A stretch of 64,000 nt of DNA from Bacteroidota bacterium. Its GTDB lineage: Bacteria > Bacteroidota > Bacteroidia > AKYH767-A > OLB10. Shown piece by piece: positions 1 to 10,003 of this stretch (position 1 is its first letter; every line of letters starts with the position of its first letter). The position numbers and the translations under genes are program-made. The notes under the pieces were generated by a model. The model searched no databases. It was not told where the DNA came from and was given only the letters and a program-made list of their open reading frames with translations. The DNA lies in contig JADKFV010000021.1 of NCBI GenBank assembly GCA_016717325.1, positions 1 to 64,000 of the forward strand, written 5' to 3'.

Positions 1-2912
1 GCTACCAATTGTGTTGGCTCGGTTGCACAGTATAATCACATGTCGCTGTGCATCCGTTTGCATCCGTTACGGTGTTTCCTTATACGTTCCGGCTACTACA
101 TTGTTATTGCTTGCTGTAGTTACTCACTTGACCCAAGCAAGTAGTTGCTTGGTGCGGTGCCGCCTGTTGCTGTTACGCTTGAGCCGCCATCGTTACCATT
201 CTTACATGATGCCGCTGTTACCGCTGCATGGTCTTTCAGTTGTGTTTGAAATAAAGTTGACGGTGTAATCACATGTCGCTGTACATCCGTTTGCATCCGT
301 TACGGTGGCTGTATATGTCTCAGCAACTACATTACTATTGCTTGCTGTAGTTACTCCATTTGACCACAGGTATGTGTATGGTGCTGTACCAACTGTTGCT
401 GTTACGCTTGTGCCCATCGTTACCATTCTTACAAGATACCGCTGTGCCGCTGCATGACGCTACCAATTGTGTTGGCTCGGTTACAGTATAATCACGGGTC
501 GCTGTACGTCCGTTGGCATCCGTCACGGTGGCTGTATATGTGCCAGCTACTACATTGTTATTGTCTTGCTGTGGTTGCTCCACTTTGACCATAAGTAGGT
601 GTTTGGTGCTTTAACGCCTGTTGCTGTTACGCTTGACACTGCCATCGCTTCCGTTCTTACGCTGATACCGCTGTGCCGCTGCGCGGGGCTACCAAGTGTG
701 TTGGCTCCGGTTACAGTATAATCACATATCGCTGTACGTCGTTATCTGCCCTACGGTGGCTGTATATGTGCCAAGGCTACTACATTGCTGGCCTGCTATA
801 GTTACTCCATTTGACCATAAGTAGGTGTTGGTGCTGTACCGCCTGTTGCTGTTACGCTTGTGCCACCATCGTTACCATTCTTACGTGATACCGCTGTGCC
901 GTTGCCATGACGCTACCAATTGTAATGTTGGCTCGGTACACGAGGTATAATCACTAATGGCTTCATCTACGTTGGCATCCGTTACGGGTGGCTGTATATG
1001 TGCCGGCAACTACATTACTGTTGTTTGCTGTAGTTACTCCATTTGACCATAAGTAGGAGTATGTTGCAGCCGCCTGTTCTGTTACGCTTGACCGCTGCCA
1101 TCGTTACCACCTCTTACATGATACCGCTGTGCCCGCTGGGGCTCCAATTGTGTTGGCTCGGTTCTACAGTATAATCACGTAGTAAGCTGTACATCCCGTT
1201 TGCATCAATTACGGTGGCTGTATATGTGCCGGCTGATACATTGCTGTAGCTCGCTTTACTTACTCCAGGCTGTTGACCAAAGTAGGTGTATGGTGTTATA
1301 CCGCCTGGTTGCTGTTACGCTTTGCTGCCATCGTTTCCATTCTTACATGATACCGCTGTGCCGCTGCGACGCTACCAATTGTGTTGGCTCGGTTACGAGT
1401 ATAATCACATGTCCTGTACATCCGTTTTGCATCCGTTACGGTGGCGTGTATACGTTCCGGCTACTACGGATAACTGTTGCTTGCTGTAGTTACTCATTTG
1501 ACCATAAGTAGGTGTAGTGCTGTACCGCCTGTTGCTATTGCAGCGCTGCCATCGTTTCCATTCTTACAGATACCGCTGCTGCCGCTGCGCGGCGCTACCA
1601 ATGTATTTGGCTCGGTTACAGTATAATCACATATCGCGACCGCATCCGTTTGCATCACGCTACTGTGGCTGTATATGTTCCGGCAACTACATTACTATTG
1701 CTTGCTGTAGTTACTCCATTTGACCATAAGTAGGTGTATGGTGCTGTACCGCCTGTTGCTGTTATGCTTGTGCTGCCATCGTTACAAATACCACCTGATA
1801 CCGCTGTGCCTTGCATGATGCTGCAATTGTGTTGGCTCGGTTACAGTATAATCACGTGTCTTCGTACATCCGTTTGCATCGTTGCACGGTGGCTGTATAT
1901 GTTCCGGCGGCTTCATTTGCTATTGCTTGCTGTAGTTACTCCATTTGACCATAAGTGGGCGCGTTGTTGTGCCGCCTGTTGCTGTGATACATGATTGCTG
2001 CCATCGTTACCATTCTTACATGATACCGCTGTGCCGCTGCACGGTACCTCCAATTGTGTTAGCTCGGTTACAGTATAATCATGTCGCTCTACGTCCGTTT
2101 GCATCCGTTACGGTGGCTGCTTCATACGTTCCACGGCTACTACATTGTTATTGCTTGCTTCGTTACTCATTTGACCATACGTGGGAGTTGTTGGTGCGGT
2201 GCCGCCTGTTGCTGTTACCCTTGCGCCATCGTTACCATCTAACGCTAAATGACCGCTGTGCCGCTGCACGGTGCTACCAATTGTGTTGGCTCGGTTACAG
2301 TATAATCACATGTCGCTGTACATCCGTTTGCATCGTTACGGTGGCTGTATATGTTCGGCAACTACATTGCTATTGCTTGCTGTAGTTCTCCATTTGACCA
2401 TAAGTAGGTGTATGGTGCTGTACCGCCTGTTGCTGTTATGCGTGCGCCATCGTTACCATTCTTACGTGATACCGCTGTGCCGCTGCTCTGATGCTACCAA
2501 TTGTGTTGGCTCGGTTACAGTATAATCACATGTCGCTGTACATCCGTTTGCATCCGTTACGGTGGCTGTATACGTTCCGGCTACTACATTGTTATTGCTT
2601 GCTGTAGTTACTCCATTTGACCACAGGTATGTGTATGGTGCTGTACCGCCTGTTGCTGTTATGCTTGTGCTGCCATCGTTACCATTCTTACATGATACCG
2701 CTGTGCCGCTGCATGATGCTACCAATTGTGTTGGCTCGGTTACAGTATAATCACATGTCGCTGTACATCCGTTGGCATCCGTTACGGTGGCTGTATATGT
2801 GCCGGCAACTACATTGTTATTGTTTGCTGTAGTTACTCCATTTGACCACAGGTATGTGTATGGTGCTGTACCGCCTGTTTGCTGTTGCGCATTGCTGCCA
2901 TCGTTTCCATTC
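1..2912 (-). pseudogene. Giant adhesin, C-terminal SprB-repeat part, frame broken, continues past left edge
   Basis: This stretch continues the adhesin read from 17512. Every roughly 225 bp it encodes another SprB-type unit with recognisable pieces such as CKNGNDGS, GGTAPYTYLWSNG and NVVAGTYTATVTDANGCTA, but the pieces fall in all three minus-strand frames. Small indels occur in almost every unit between 1 and 2940, while the units from 2940 to 3170 are in frame. Because the protein motifs survive around each indel, I infer consensus error in a collapsed or hard-to-polish tandem repeat rather than a decayed gene, though decay is not excluded. The true C-terminus, expected to be a T9SS sorting domain, lies outside the window. 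In family terms SprB repeats are surface-exposed modules of T9SS-secreted gliding or adhesion proteins. Confidence 0.7.
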
Positions 2913-3170
2913 TTACATGATACCGCTGTGCCGCTGCATGAGGGCTACCAATTGTGTTGGCTCGGTTACAGTATAATCACATGTACCGCTGCATCCGTTG
3001 GCATCCGTTACGGTGGCTGTATATGTGCCGGCTACTACATTGCTATTGCTTGCTGTAGTTACTCCATTTGACCATAAGTAGGTGTATGGTGCTGTACCGC
3101 CTGTTGCTGTTACGCTTGTGCTGCCATCGTTACCATTCTTACATGATACCGCTGTGCCGCTGCATGAGGC
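1..3170 (-). repeat. 225-bp tandem repeat array (about 14 SprB units)
   Basis: The anchor GTTGGCTCGGTTACAGTATA recurs about every 225 bp (near 2285, 2510, 2735 and 2960, and in degraded form down to position 12). One unit is 75 codons, read on the minus strand as a Cys-containing SprB module of the form CSGTAVSCKNGN ... YTYLWSNG ... CTATCDYTVTEPTQ. Units 2500-3170 are nearly identical; those further left carry small indels. Such homogeneity fits concerted evolution by unequal crossing over or slippage, so copy number probably varies between strains or in the assembly. Confidence 0.85.
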
Positions 3171-6100
3171 TACTAGAGGCGCATTCGGTTGCATTATAGT
3201 TACTGAACCCGTTTGAGTACATCCTTTGGTATCTGATACGGTAACAATATATACTCCTGATACTACATTTGAAATAGAATTTGAAGTCGATCCATTGCTC
3301 CATAAATATGTATAAGCTGGGAAGCCAAAAGTTACACTTACAGAAGCGCTGCCAGAATTATCGCCAAAACAGTTTACATCAATATGCGTAAATGCTAAAA
3401 CTGTATAGCAAACGTCTATTTGGGCTGGGTCTTCATCGTCTTCATCTGTGTTGCCATTACTATCACCAGGAGTTCCAGTTCCATCCCCATTTACTGAATC
3501 ATCACTACCTGAATTTGGATTTCCACCGGCATCGTTTCCGTTTATAGTATCAGACTGCGAATCAACATCTGGTAAATTAAGCGCATTGCTTGCATTGCTT
3601 ATTTCTGCTGCGTTTACTAATGAATTACCAGCAAAGTTATTGTTAATATTTAAAACAATATTCACTGAAGTAGTTGCGCCCTTAGCAAGAAATGGAACAG
3701 GTGTAACCAAAGAGGCTGTGTTTCCTGTTTGAATCCAATTAGCGTCATTTAAAGACATTCCATTGGGGATATAATCAATTACAGAAATATTTGTAGCATC
3801 CAAAGTCCCTTGATTAAAGACATTTATAGTAAAAGTTACATTATCGCCTGGCTTGAATGGTCCACTTCCAACAACAACTTTAGTTAAGGCCAAATCAAAT
3901 GTTTGTTTTACATCAATCAATGCAGGGTCAGCGTTGTCTTCATCTGTTGAAGCGCTGCTACTTCCTGGCGCACCTGTTCCATCTCCGTTAACAGCATTAT
4001 CGCTTGGGCTATTTGGATTACCTCCACCATCGTTGTTTGGATTTTGGTCTTCCGGTGAATCTACATCAGGTAACCCTAAAGCATTGGTGCTGCTGCTTAT
4101 CTCTGCTCTGTTTATCAATGTAGGACCCTGATAGCTTTGGTTTATTGTTAATGTGATATCTACTGTTGTGCTACCACCTTTTAATATACTGGCTATTGGA
4201 GTATTCAATGTTGCTATACCACCAGCTGAAGTCCAGTTGGCATCGTTCAATGTCATTCCTGTTGGTATATAATCACTCACTTGTATGCTTGTTGCATCAA
4301 GAGTTCCTTGATTGAATAAGCTTATTGTAAATGTTACATTATCGCCTGGTACAAATGGACCTACGCTTGTCAATACTTTTGTTAAAGCAAGATCATAGGT
4401 TTGTTTTACATCTATCAATGCAGGGTCAGCGTTGTCTTCGTCTGTTGAAGCACTGCTGCTGCCTGGAGCGCCTGTTCCATCTCCGTTAACTGCATCATCA
4501 CTTGGGCTATTTGGATTACCACCGCCATCGTTGTTTGGATTTTGGTCTTCTGGTGAATCTACATCAGGTAAACCTAAAGCATTTGTGCTGCTGCTTATCT
4601 CTGCTCGGTTTATCAGTGTAGGACCCTGGTAGCTTTGGTCTATTGTTAATGTGATATCTACTGTTGTACTACCACCTTTTAGTAAGCTTGCTATTGTTGT
4701 GTTTAACGTTGCTACACCGCCTATATCAGTCCAGTTGGCATCGTTCAATGTCATTCCTGTTGGGATATAATCACTTACCTGAATGTTGGTAGCGTCTAAT
4801 GTTCCCTGATTGAATACGCTTATTGTAAATGTTACATTATCGCCTGGTACAAATGGGCCTACGCTTGTCAATACTTTAGTTAAAGCAAGATCATAGGTTT
4901 GTTTTACATCAATCAATGCAGGGTCAGCGTTGTCTTCATCTGTTGAAGCGCTGCTACTTCCTGGCGCACCTGTTCCATCTCCGTTAACTGCATTATCGCT
5001 TGGGCTGTTTGGATTACCTCCACCATCGTTGTTTGGATTTTGGTCTTCCGGTGAATCTACATCAGGTAAACCTAAAGCATTTGTGCTGCTGCTTATCTCT
5101 GCTCGGTTTATCAGTGTAGGACCCTGGTAGCTTTGGTCTATTGTTAATGTGATATCTACTGTTGTGCTACCACCTTTTAATATACTGGCTATTGTAGAAT
5201 TCAATGTTGCTACACCACCTATTTCAGTCCAGTTTGCATCGTTCAATGTCATACCGGTTGGGATATAATCACTCACCTGTATGTTTGTTGCATCAAGGGT
5301 CCCCTGATTGAATACGCTTATTGTAAATGTTACATTATCACCCGGTACAAATGGTCCTGCGCTCGATAATACTTTAGTTAAAGCAAGGTCATAAGTTTGT
5401 TTTACATCTATTAATGCAGGGTCAGCGTTGTCTTCATCTGTTGAAGCGCTGCTGCTGCCGGGTGCACCTGTTCCATCTCCGTTAACTGCATTATCGCTTG
5501 GACTGTTTGGATTACCTCCGCCATCGTTGTTTGGGTTTTGGTCTTCTGGTGAGTCTACGTCAGGTAAGCCTAAAGCATTTGCACTGCTGCTTATCTCTGC
5601 TCTGTTTATTAATGTTGGGCCTTGGTAGCTTTGATTTATTCTTAATGTGATATCTACTGTTGTACTACCACCTTTTAATATACTGGCGATTGGAGTATTC
5701 AATGTTGCTATACCACCAGCTGAAGTCCAGTTGGCATCGTTCAATGTCATTCCAGTTGGGATATAATCACTTACTTGTATGTTTGTTGCATCAAGAGTTC
5801 CTTGATTGAATACGCTTATAGTAAAGGTTACATTATCGCCTGGTACAAATGGGCCTGCGCTCGATAATACTTTAGTTAAAGCAAGATCATAGGTTTGTTT
5901 TACATCAATCAATGCAGGGTCAGCGTTGTCTTCATCTGTTGAAGCGCTGCTACTTCCTGGCGCACCTGTTCCATCTCCGTTAACTGCATTATCGCTCGGG
6001 CTGTTTGGATTACCTCCACCATCGTTGTTTGGATTTTGGTCTTCCGGTGAATCTACATCAGGTAAACCTAAAGCATTTGTGCTGCTGCTTATCTCTGCAC

Positions 6101-6608
6101 GGTTTACCAATGTTGGGCCCTGATAATTTTGTTCGATTCTCAAGGTGATATCTACTGCAGCAGTACCGCCTTTTAAAATAATTGCTATAGGTGAATTCAT
6201 AGTCGCAATTCCTCCTGCTACCGTCCAATTTGGATCGCTTAAAGTCATGCCTGAAGGAATATAATCACTTATTTGAATGTTTGTGGCATCCAAAGTTCCC
6301 TGGTTGAATACGCTTATTGTAAATGTTACATTATCACCGGGTACAAATGGGCCTACGCTTGTCAATACTTTTGTTAAAGCAAGGTCATACGTTTGTTTTA
6401 CATCAATCAATGCAGGGTCAGCGTTGTCTTCGTCTGTTGAAGCACTACTACTTCCTGGTGCTCCGGTTCCATCTCCGTTAACTGCGTTATCACTTGGGCT
6501 GTTTGGATTGCCTCCGCCATCGTTGTTTGGATTTTGGTCTTCAGGTGAATCTACATCAGGTAAACCTAAAGCATTGGTGCTACTGCTTATCTCTGCTCTG
6601 TTTACCAA
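2913..6608 (-). CDS. Giant adhesin segment: DUF11 domains 10-16 and first C-terminal SprB repeats
   Basis: This 1231-codon open segment of the adhesin is in frame with the repeat units on both sides but not a gene of its own. Its ATG at 6608 is an internal Val-Asn-Arg-Ala-Glu context of a DUF11 domain, so it is not a natural start. It encodes the end of DUF11 domain 10 and six complete DUF11 domains (YDLALTKVL ... GDNVTFTISVFNQGTLDAT ... DYIPTGMTL). Each is joined by an acidic Asn/Asp/Gly/Ser-rich linker (DVDSPEDQNPNNDGGGNPNS). The last DUF11 is divergent (FDLALTKVVVGSGPFKPGDN), and two SprB repeats follow. DUF11 folds are Ig-like and common in extracellular stalks. The acidic linker could bind calcium, which is inference. 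Confidence 0.75.
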   Translation of the reverse strand: MVNRAEISSSTNALGLPDVDSPEDQNPNNDGGGNPNSPSDNAVNGDGTGAPGSSSASTDEDNADPALIDVKQTYDLALTKVLTSVGPFVPGDNVTFTISVFNQGTLDATNIQISDYIPSGMTLSDPNWTVAGGIATMNSPIAIILKGGTAAVDITLRIEQNYQGPTLVNRAEISSSTNALGLPDVDSPEDQNPNNDGGGNPNSPSDNAVNGDGTGAPGSSSASTDEDNADPALIDVKQTYDLALTKVLSSAGPFVPGDNVTFTISVFNQGTLDATNIQVSDYIPTGMTLNDANWTSAGGIATLNTPIASILKGGSTTVDITLRINQSYQGPTLINRAEISSSANALGLPDVDSPEDQNPNNDGGGNPNSPSDNAVNGDGTGAPGSSSASTDEDNADPALIDVKQTYDLALTKVLSSAGPFVPGDNVTFTISVFNQGTLDATNIQVSDYIPTGMTLNDANWTEIGGVATLNSTIASILKGGSTTVDITLTIDQSYQGPTLINRAEISSSTNALGLPDVDSPEDQNPNNDGGGNPNSPSDNAVNGDGTGAPGSSSASTDEDNADPALIDVKQTYDLALTKVLTSVGPFVPGDNVTFTISVFNQGTLDATNIQVSDYIPTGMTLNDANWTDIGGVATLNTTIASLLKGGSTTVDITLTIDQSYQGPTLINRAEISSSTNALGLPDVDSPEDQNPNNDGGGNPNSPSDDAVNGDGTGAPGSSSASTDEDNADPALIDVKQTYDLALTKVLTSVGPFVPGDNVTFTISLFNQGTLDATSIQVSDYIPTGMTLNDANWTSAGGIATLNTPIASILKGGSTTVDITLTINQSYQGPTLINRAEISSSTNALGLPDVDSPEDQNPNNDGGGNPNSPSDNAVNGDGTGAPGSSSASTDEDNADPALIDVKQTFDLALTKVVVGSGPFKPGDNVTFTINVFNQGTLDATNISVIDYIPNGMSLNDANWIQTGNTASLVTPVPFLAKGATTSVNIVLNINNNFAGNSLVNAAEISNASNALNLPDVDSQSDTINGNDAGGNPNSGSDDSVNGDGTGTPGDSNGNTDEDDEDPAQIDVCYTVLAFTHIDVNCFGDNSGSASVSVTFGFPAYTYLWSNGSTSNSISNVVSGVYIVTVSDTKGCTQTGSVTIMQPNAPLVASCSGTAVSCKNGNDGSTSVTATGGTAPYTYLWSNGVTTASNSNVVAGTYTATVTDANGCSGTCDYTVTEPTQLVALMQRHSGIM

Positions 6609-7503
6609 TGTTGGGCCCTGGTAACTTTGGTCTATCCTTAAAGTTATATTTACAGTTGTGCTGCTACCCTTTAATAAACTTGCTATTGGGTATTCAATGT
6701 TGCTATACCGCCAGCTGAGGTCCAGTTTGCATCGTTCAATGTCATACCTTGCGGGATGTAATCACTCACTTGAATGTTGGTTGCATCAAGGGTTTCCCTG
6801 ATTGAATACCTTAAAGTAAATGTTACATTATCGCCAGTACAAATGGGCTGCGCTCGATAATACTTTTGTTAATGCAAGATCATACGTTTTGTTTTACGTC
6901 CAATCAATGCAGGGTCAGCATTGTCTTCGTCTGTTGAAGCACTGCTACTGCCGGGAGCACCTGTTCCATCTCCGTTAACTGCATTATCGCTTGGGCTATT
7001 TGGATTACCTCCGCCATCATTGTTCGGGTTTTGGTCTTCTGGTGAATCTACGTCTGGTAAACCCAATGCATTTGTGCTGCTGCTTATCTCTGCTCTGTTT
7101 ACCAGTGTTGGACCCTGATAGCTTTGGTTTATACTTAATGTTATATTTACGGTTGTGCTACCGCCTTTTAATATACTGGCTATTGGAGTATTCAATGTTG
7201 CAATACCTCCGGCTGAAGTCCAGTTTGCATCGTTCAATGTCATACCACTTGGGATATAATCACTCACTTGAATGTTTTGTTGCATCCAATGTTCCCTGAT
7301 TGAAAACACTAATTGTAAATGTTACATTATCACCAGGTACAAATGGGCCTACGCTTGTCAATACTTTTGTTAAGGCAAGGTCATACGTTTGTTTTACATC
7401 AATCAAAGCGGGGTCAGCATTGTCTTCGTCTGTTGAAGCACTGCTGCTGCCGGGAGCACCTGTTCCATCTCCGTTAACAGCATTATCGCTTGGGCTATTT
7501 GGA
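6609..7503 (-). pseudogene. Giant adhesin, DUF11 units 9-10, segment with clustered indels
   Basis: This part encodes two DUF11 units but is split by at least eight small indels when compared with the near-identical copy at 9590-10560. Examples are a missing A near 6690, an extra T near 6793, missing G and C near 6838-6850, an extra T and C near 6888-6902, and an extra T near 7274. Two more bases are missing near 7586. Between 6903 and 7270 the frame is clean. Nearly all differences from its twin copy are indels rather than substitutions, which points to consensus error or repeat misassembly. Confidence 0.65.
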
Positions 7504-9894
7504 TTACCTCCGCCATCGTTGTTTGGATTTTGGTCTTCTGGTGAATCTACGTCTGGTGGCCCTAAAGCATTTGTGCTGCTGCTTATCTGCTCTGTTTATT
7601 AATGTTGGGCCCTGGTAACTTTGGTTTATTCTTAATGTGATATTTACTGTTGTGCTGCCACCTTTTAATATACTGGCTATTGGAGTATTCAATGTTGCAA
7701 TACCTCCGGCTGAAGTCCAGTTTGCATCGTTCAATGTCATACCACTTGGGATATAATCACTCACTTGAATGTTTGTTGCATCCAATGTTCCCTGGTTGAA
7801 TACACTAAGTGTAAAGGTTACATTATCGCCAGGTACAAATGGGCCTGCGCTCGATAATACTTTTGTTAATGCAAGATCATACGTTTGTTTTACGTCTATC
7901 AATGCAGGGTCAGCATTGTCTTCGTCTGTTGAAGCACTGCTGCTGCCTGGAGCGCCTGTTCCATCTCCGTTAACTGCATTATCGCTCGGGCTGTTTGGAT
8001 TACCTCCACCATCATTGTTTGGATTTTGGTCTTCTGGTGAATCTACGTCTGGTAGCCCCAATGCATTTGAACTGCCGCTAATCTCTGCCCTGTTTACCAG
8101 TGTTGGACCCTGATAGTTTTGGTTTATGGTTAAAGTAATATTTACAGCGGTGCTAGCTCCTTTTAATAAACTAGCAATAGAAGAATTTAAAGTAGCAATT
8201 CCACCAATGGCTGTCCAATTAGCATCGTTCAATGTCATTCCTGTTGGGATATAGTCACTTACCTGAATGTTTGTTGCATCCAACGTTCCCTGATTGAAAA
8301 CACTAATTGTAAATGTTACATTATCACCAGGTACAAATGGGCCTGAGCTCGATAATACTTTTGTTAAAGCAAGGTCATAGGTTTGTTTTACATCAATCAA
8401 TGCAGGGTCAGCGTTGTCTTCGTCTGTTGAAGCACTGCTGCTGCCGGGAGCACCTGTTCCATCTCCGTTAACAGCGTTATCGCTTGGGCTGTTTGGATTA
8501 CCTCCGCCATCGTTGTTAGGATTTTGGTCTTCTGGTGAATCTACATCAGGTAAACCTAAAGCATTTGTGCTGCTGCTTATCTCTGCTTTATTTACCAGTG
8601 TTGCTCCTTGGTAGCTTTGGTTTATTCTTAATGTTATATTTACGGTTGTGCTACCGCCTTTTAATATACTGGCTATTGGAGTATTCAATGTTGCAATACC
8701 TCCGGCTGAAGTCCAGTTCGCATCGTTCAATGTCATTCCGGTTGGGATATAATCACTTACCTGTATATTGGTAGCGTCTAATGTTCCCTGATTGAATAGG
8801 CTTATTGTAAATGTTACATTATCACCTGGTACAAATGGGCCTGCGCTTGTCAATACTTTTGTTAAAGCAAGGTCATAGGTTTGTTTTACGTCAATCAATG
8901 CAGGGTCAGCGTTGTCTTCGTCTGTTGAAGCGCTGCTACTACCTGGCGCACCTGTTCCATCTCCGTTAACAGCGTTATCGCTTGGGCTGTTTGGATTACC
9001 TCCGCCATCGTTGTTTGGATTTTGGTCTTCTGGTGAATCTACGTCTGGTAAGCCTAAAGCATTGGTGCTGCTGCTTATCTCTGCTCGGTTTATCAATGTT
9101 GGGCCCTGATAGCTTTGGTTTATTCTTAATGTTATATTTGCTGTTGTGCTACTACCTTTTAATATACTGGCTATTGGAGTATTCAATGTTGCAATACCTC
9201 CGGCTGAAGTCCAGTTTGCATCGTTCAATGTCATACCACTTGGGATATAATCACTCACTTGAATGTTTGTTGCATCCAATGTTCCCTGATTAAATATGCT
9301 TAAAGTAAAAGTTACATTATCGCCAGGTACAAATGGGCCTACGCTTGTCAATACTTTTGTTAAAGCAAGGTCATAGGTTTGTTTTACGTCAATCAATGCA
9401 GGGTCAGCGTTGTCTTCATCTGTTGAAGCACTGCTGCTGCCGGGAGCACCTGTTCCATCTCCGTTAACAGCGTTATCGCTTGGGCTGTTTGGATTACCTC
9501 CGCCATCGTTGTTAGGATTTTGGTCTTCTGGTGAATCTACGTCAGGTAAACCTAAAGCATCAGTACTGCTGCTTATCTCTGCTCTGTTTACCAATGTTGG
9601 GCCCTGGTAACTTTGGTCTATCCTTAAAGTTATATTTACAGTTGTGCTGCTACCCTTTAATAAACTTGCTATTGGAGTATTCAATGTTGCTATACCGCCA
9701 GCTGAGGTCCAGTTTGCATCGTTCAATGTCATACCGCTTGGGATATAATCACTCACTTGAATGTTGGTTGCATCAAGGGTTCCCTGATTGAATACGCTTA
9801 AAGTAAATGTTACATTATCGCCAGGTACAAATGGGCCTGCGCTCGATAATACTTTTGTTAATGCAAGATCATACGTTTGTTTTACGTCAATCAA
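7504..9894 (-). CDS. Giant adhesin segment: DUF11 domains 4-8
   Basis: A 796-codon open segment of the same adhesin carries five consecutive 166-residue DUF11 units with their acidic linkers. Its first codon lies inside the ALIDVKQTYDLALTKVL motif, so it is not an independent translation start. The 3' end goes out of frame at 7586, where two bases are missing from the codons for ISSSTN, giving the junk tail RADKQQHKCFRA. The unit ending near 8060 is the most diverged interior copy (ISGSSNALGL, SIASLLKGAS), so the array is not uniformly homogenised. The product would be extracellular and would act as a stalk or spacer of the adhesin. Confidence 0.75.
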   Translation of the reverse strand: MIDVKQTYDLALTKVLSSAGPFVPGDNVTFTLSVFNQGTLDATNIQVSDYIPSGMTLNDANWTSAGGIATLNTPIASLLKGSSTTVNITLRIDQSYQGPTLVNRAEISSSTDALGLPDVDSPEDQNPNNDGGGNPNSPSDNAVNGDGTGAPGSSSASTDEDNADPALIDVKQTYDLALTKVLTSVGPFVPGDNVTFTLSIFNQGTLDATNIQVSDYIPSGMTLNDANWTSAGGIATLNTPIASILKGSSTTANITLRINQSYQGPTLINRAEISSSTNALGLPDVDSPEDQNPNNDGGGNPNSPSDNAVNGDGTGAPGSSSASTDEDNADPALIDVKQTYDLALTKVLTSAGPFVPGDNVTFTISLFNQGTLDATNIQVSDYIPTGMTLNDANWTSAGGIATLNTPIASILKGGSTTVNITLRINQSYQGATLVNKAEISSSTNALGLPDVDSPEDQNPNNDGGGNPNSPSDNAVNGDGTGAPGSSSASTDEDNADPALIDVKQTYDLALTKVLSSSGPFVPGDNVTFTISVFNQGTLDATNIQVSDYIPTGMTLNDANWTAIGGIATLNSSIASLLKGASTAVNITLTINQNYQGPTLVNRAEISGSSNALGLPDVDSPEDQNPNNDGGGNPNSPSDNAVNGDGTGAPGSSSASTDEDNADPALIDVKQTYDLALTKVLSSAGPFVPGDNVTFTLSVFNQGTLDATNIQVSDYIPSGMTLNDANWTSAGGIATLNTPIASILKGGSTTVNITLRINQSYQGPTLINRADKQQHKCFRATRRRFTRRPKSKQRWRR

Positions 9895-10003
9895 TGCAGG
9901 GTCAGCATTGTCTTCGTCTGTTGAAGCACTGCTACTGCCGGGAGCACCTGTTCCATCTCCGTTAACTGCATTATCGCTTGGGCTATTTGGATTACCTCCG
10001 CCA

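Noticed and set aside
1..3170. CRISPR array
   Set aside because: The 225-bp unit is a coding repeat with no 20-50-bp repeat/spacer alternation and no cas genes.
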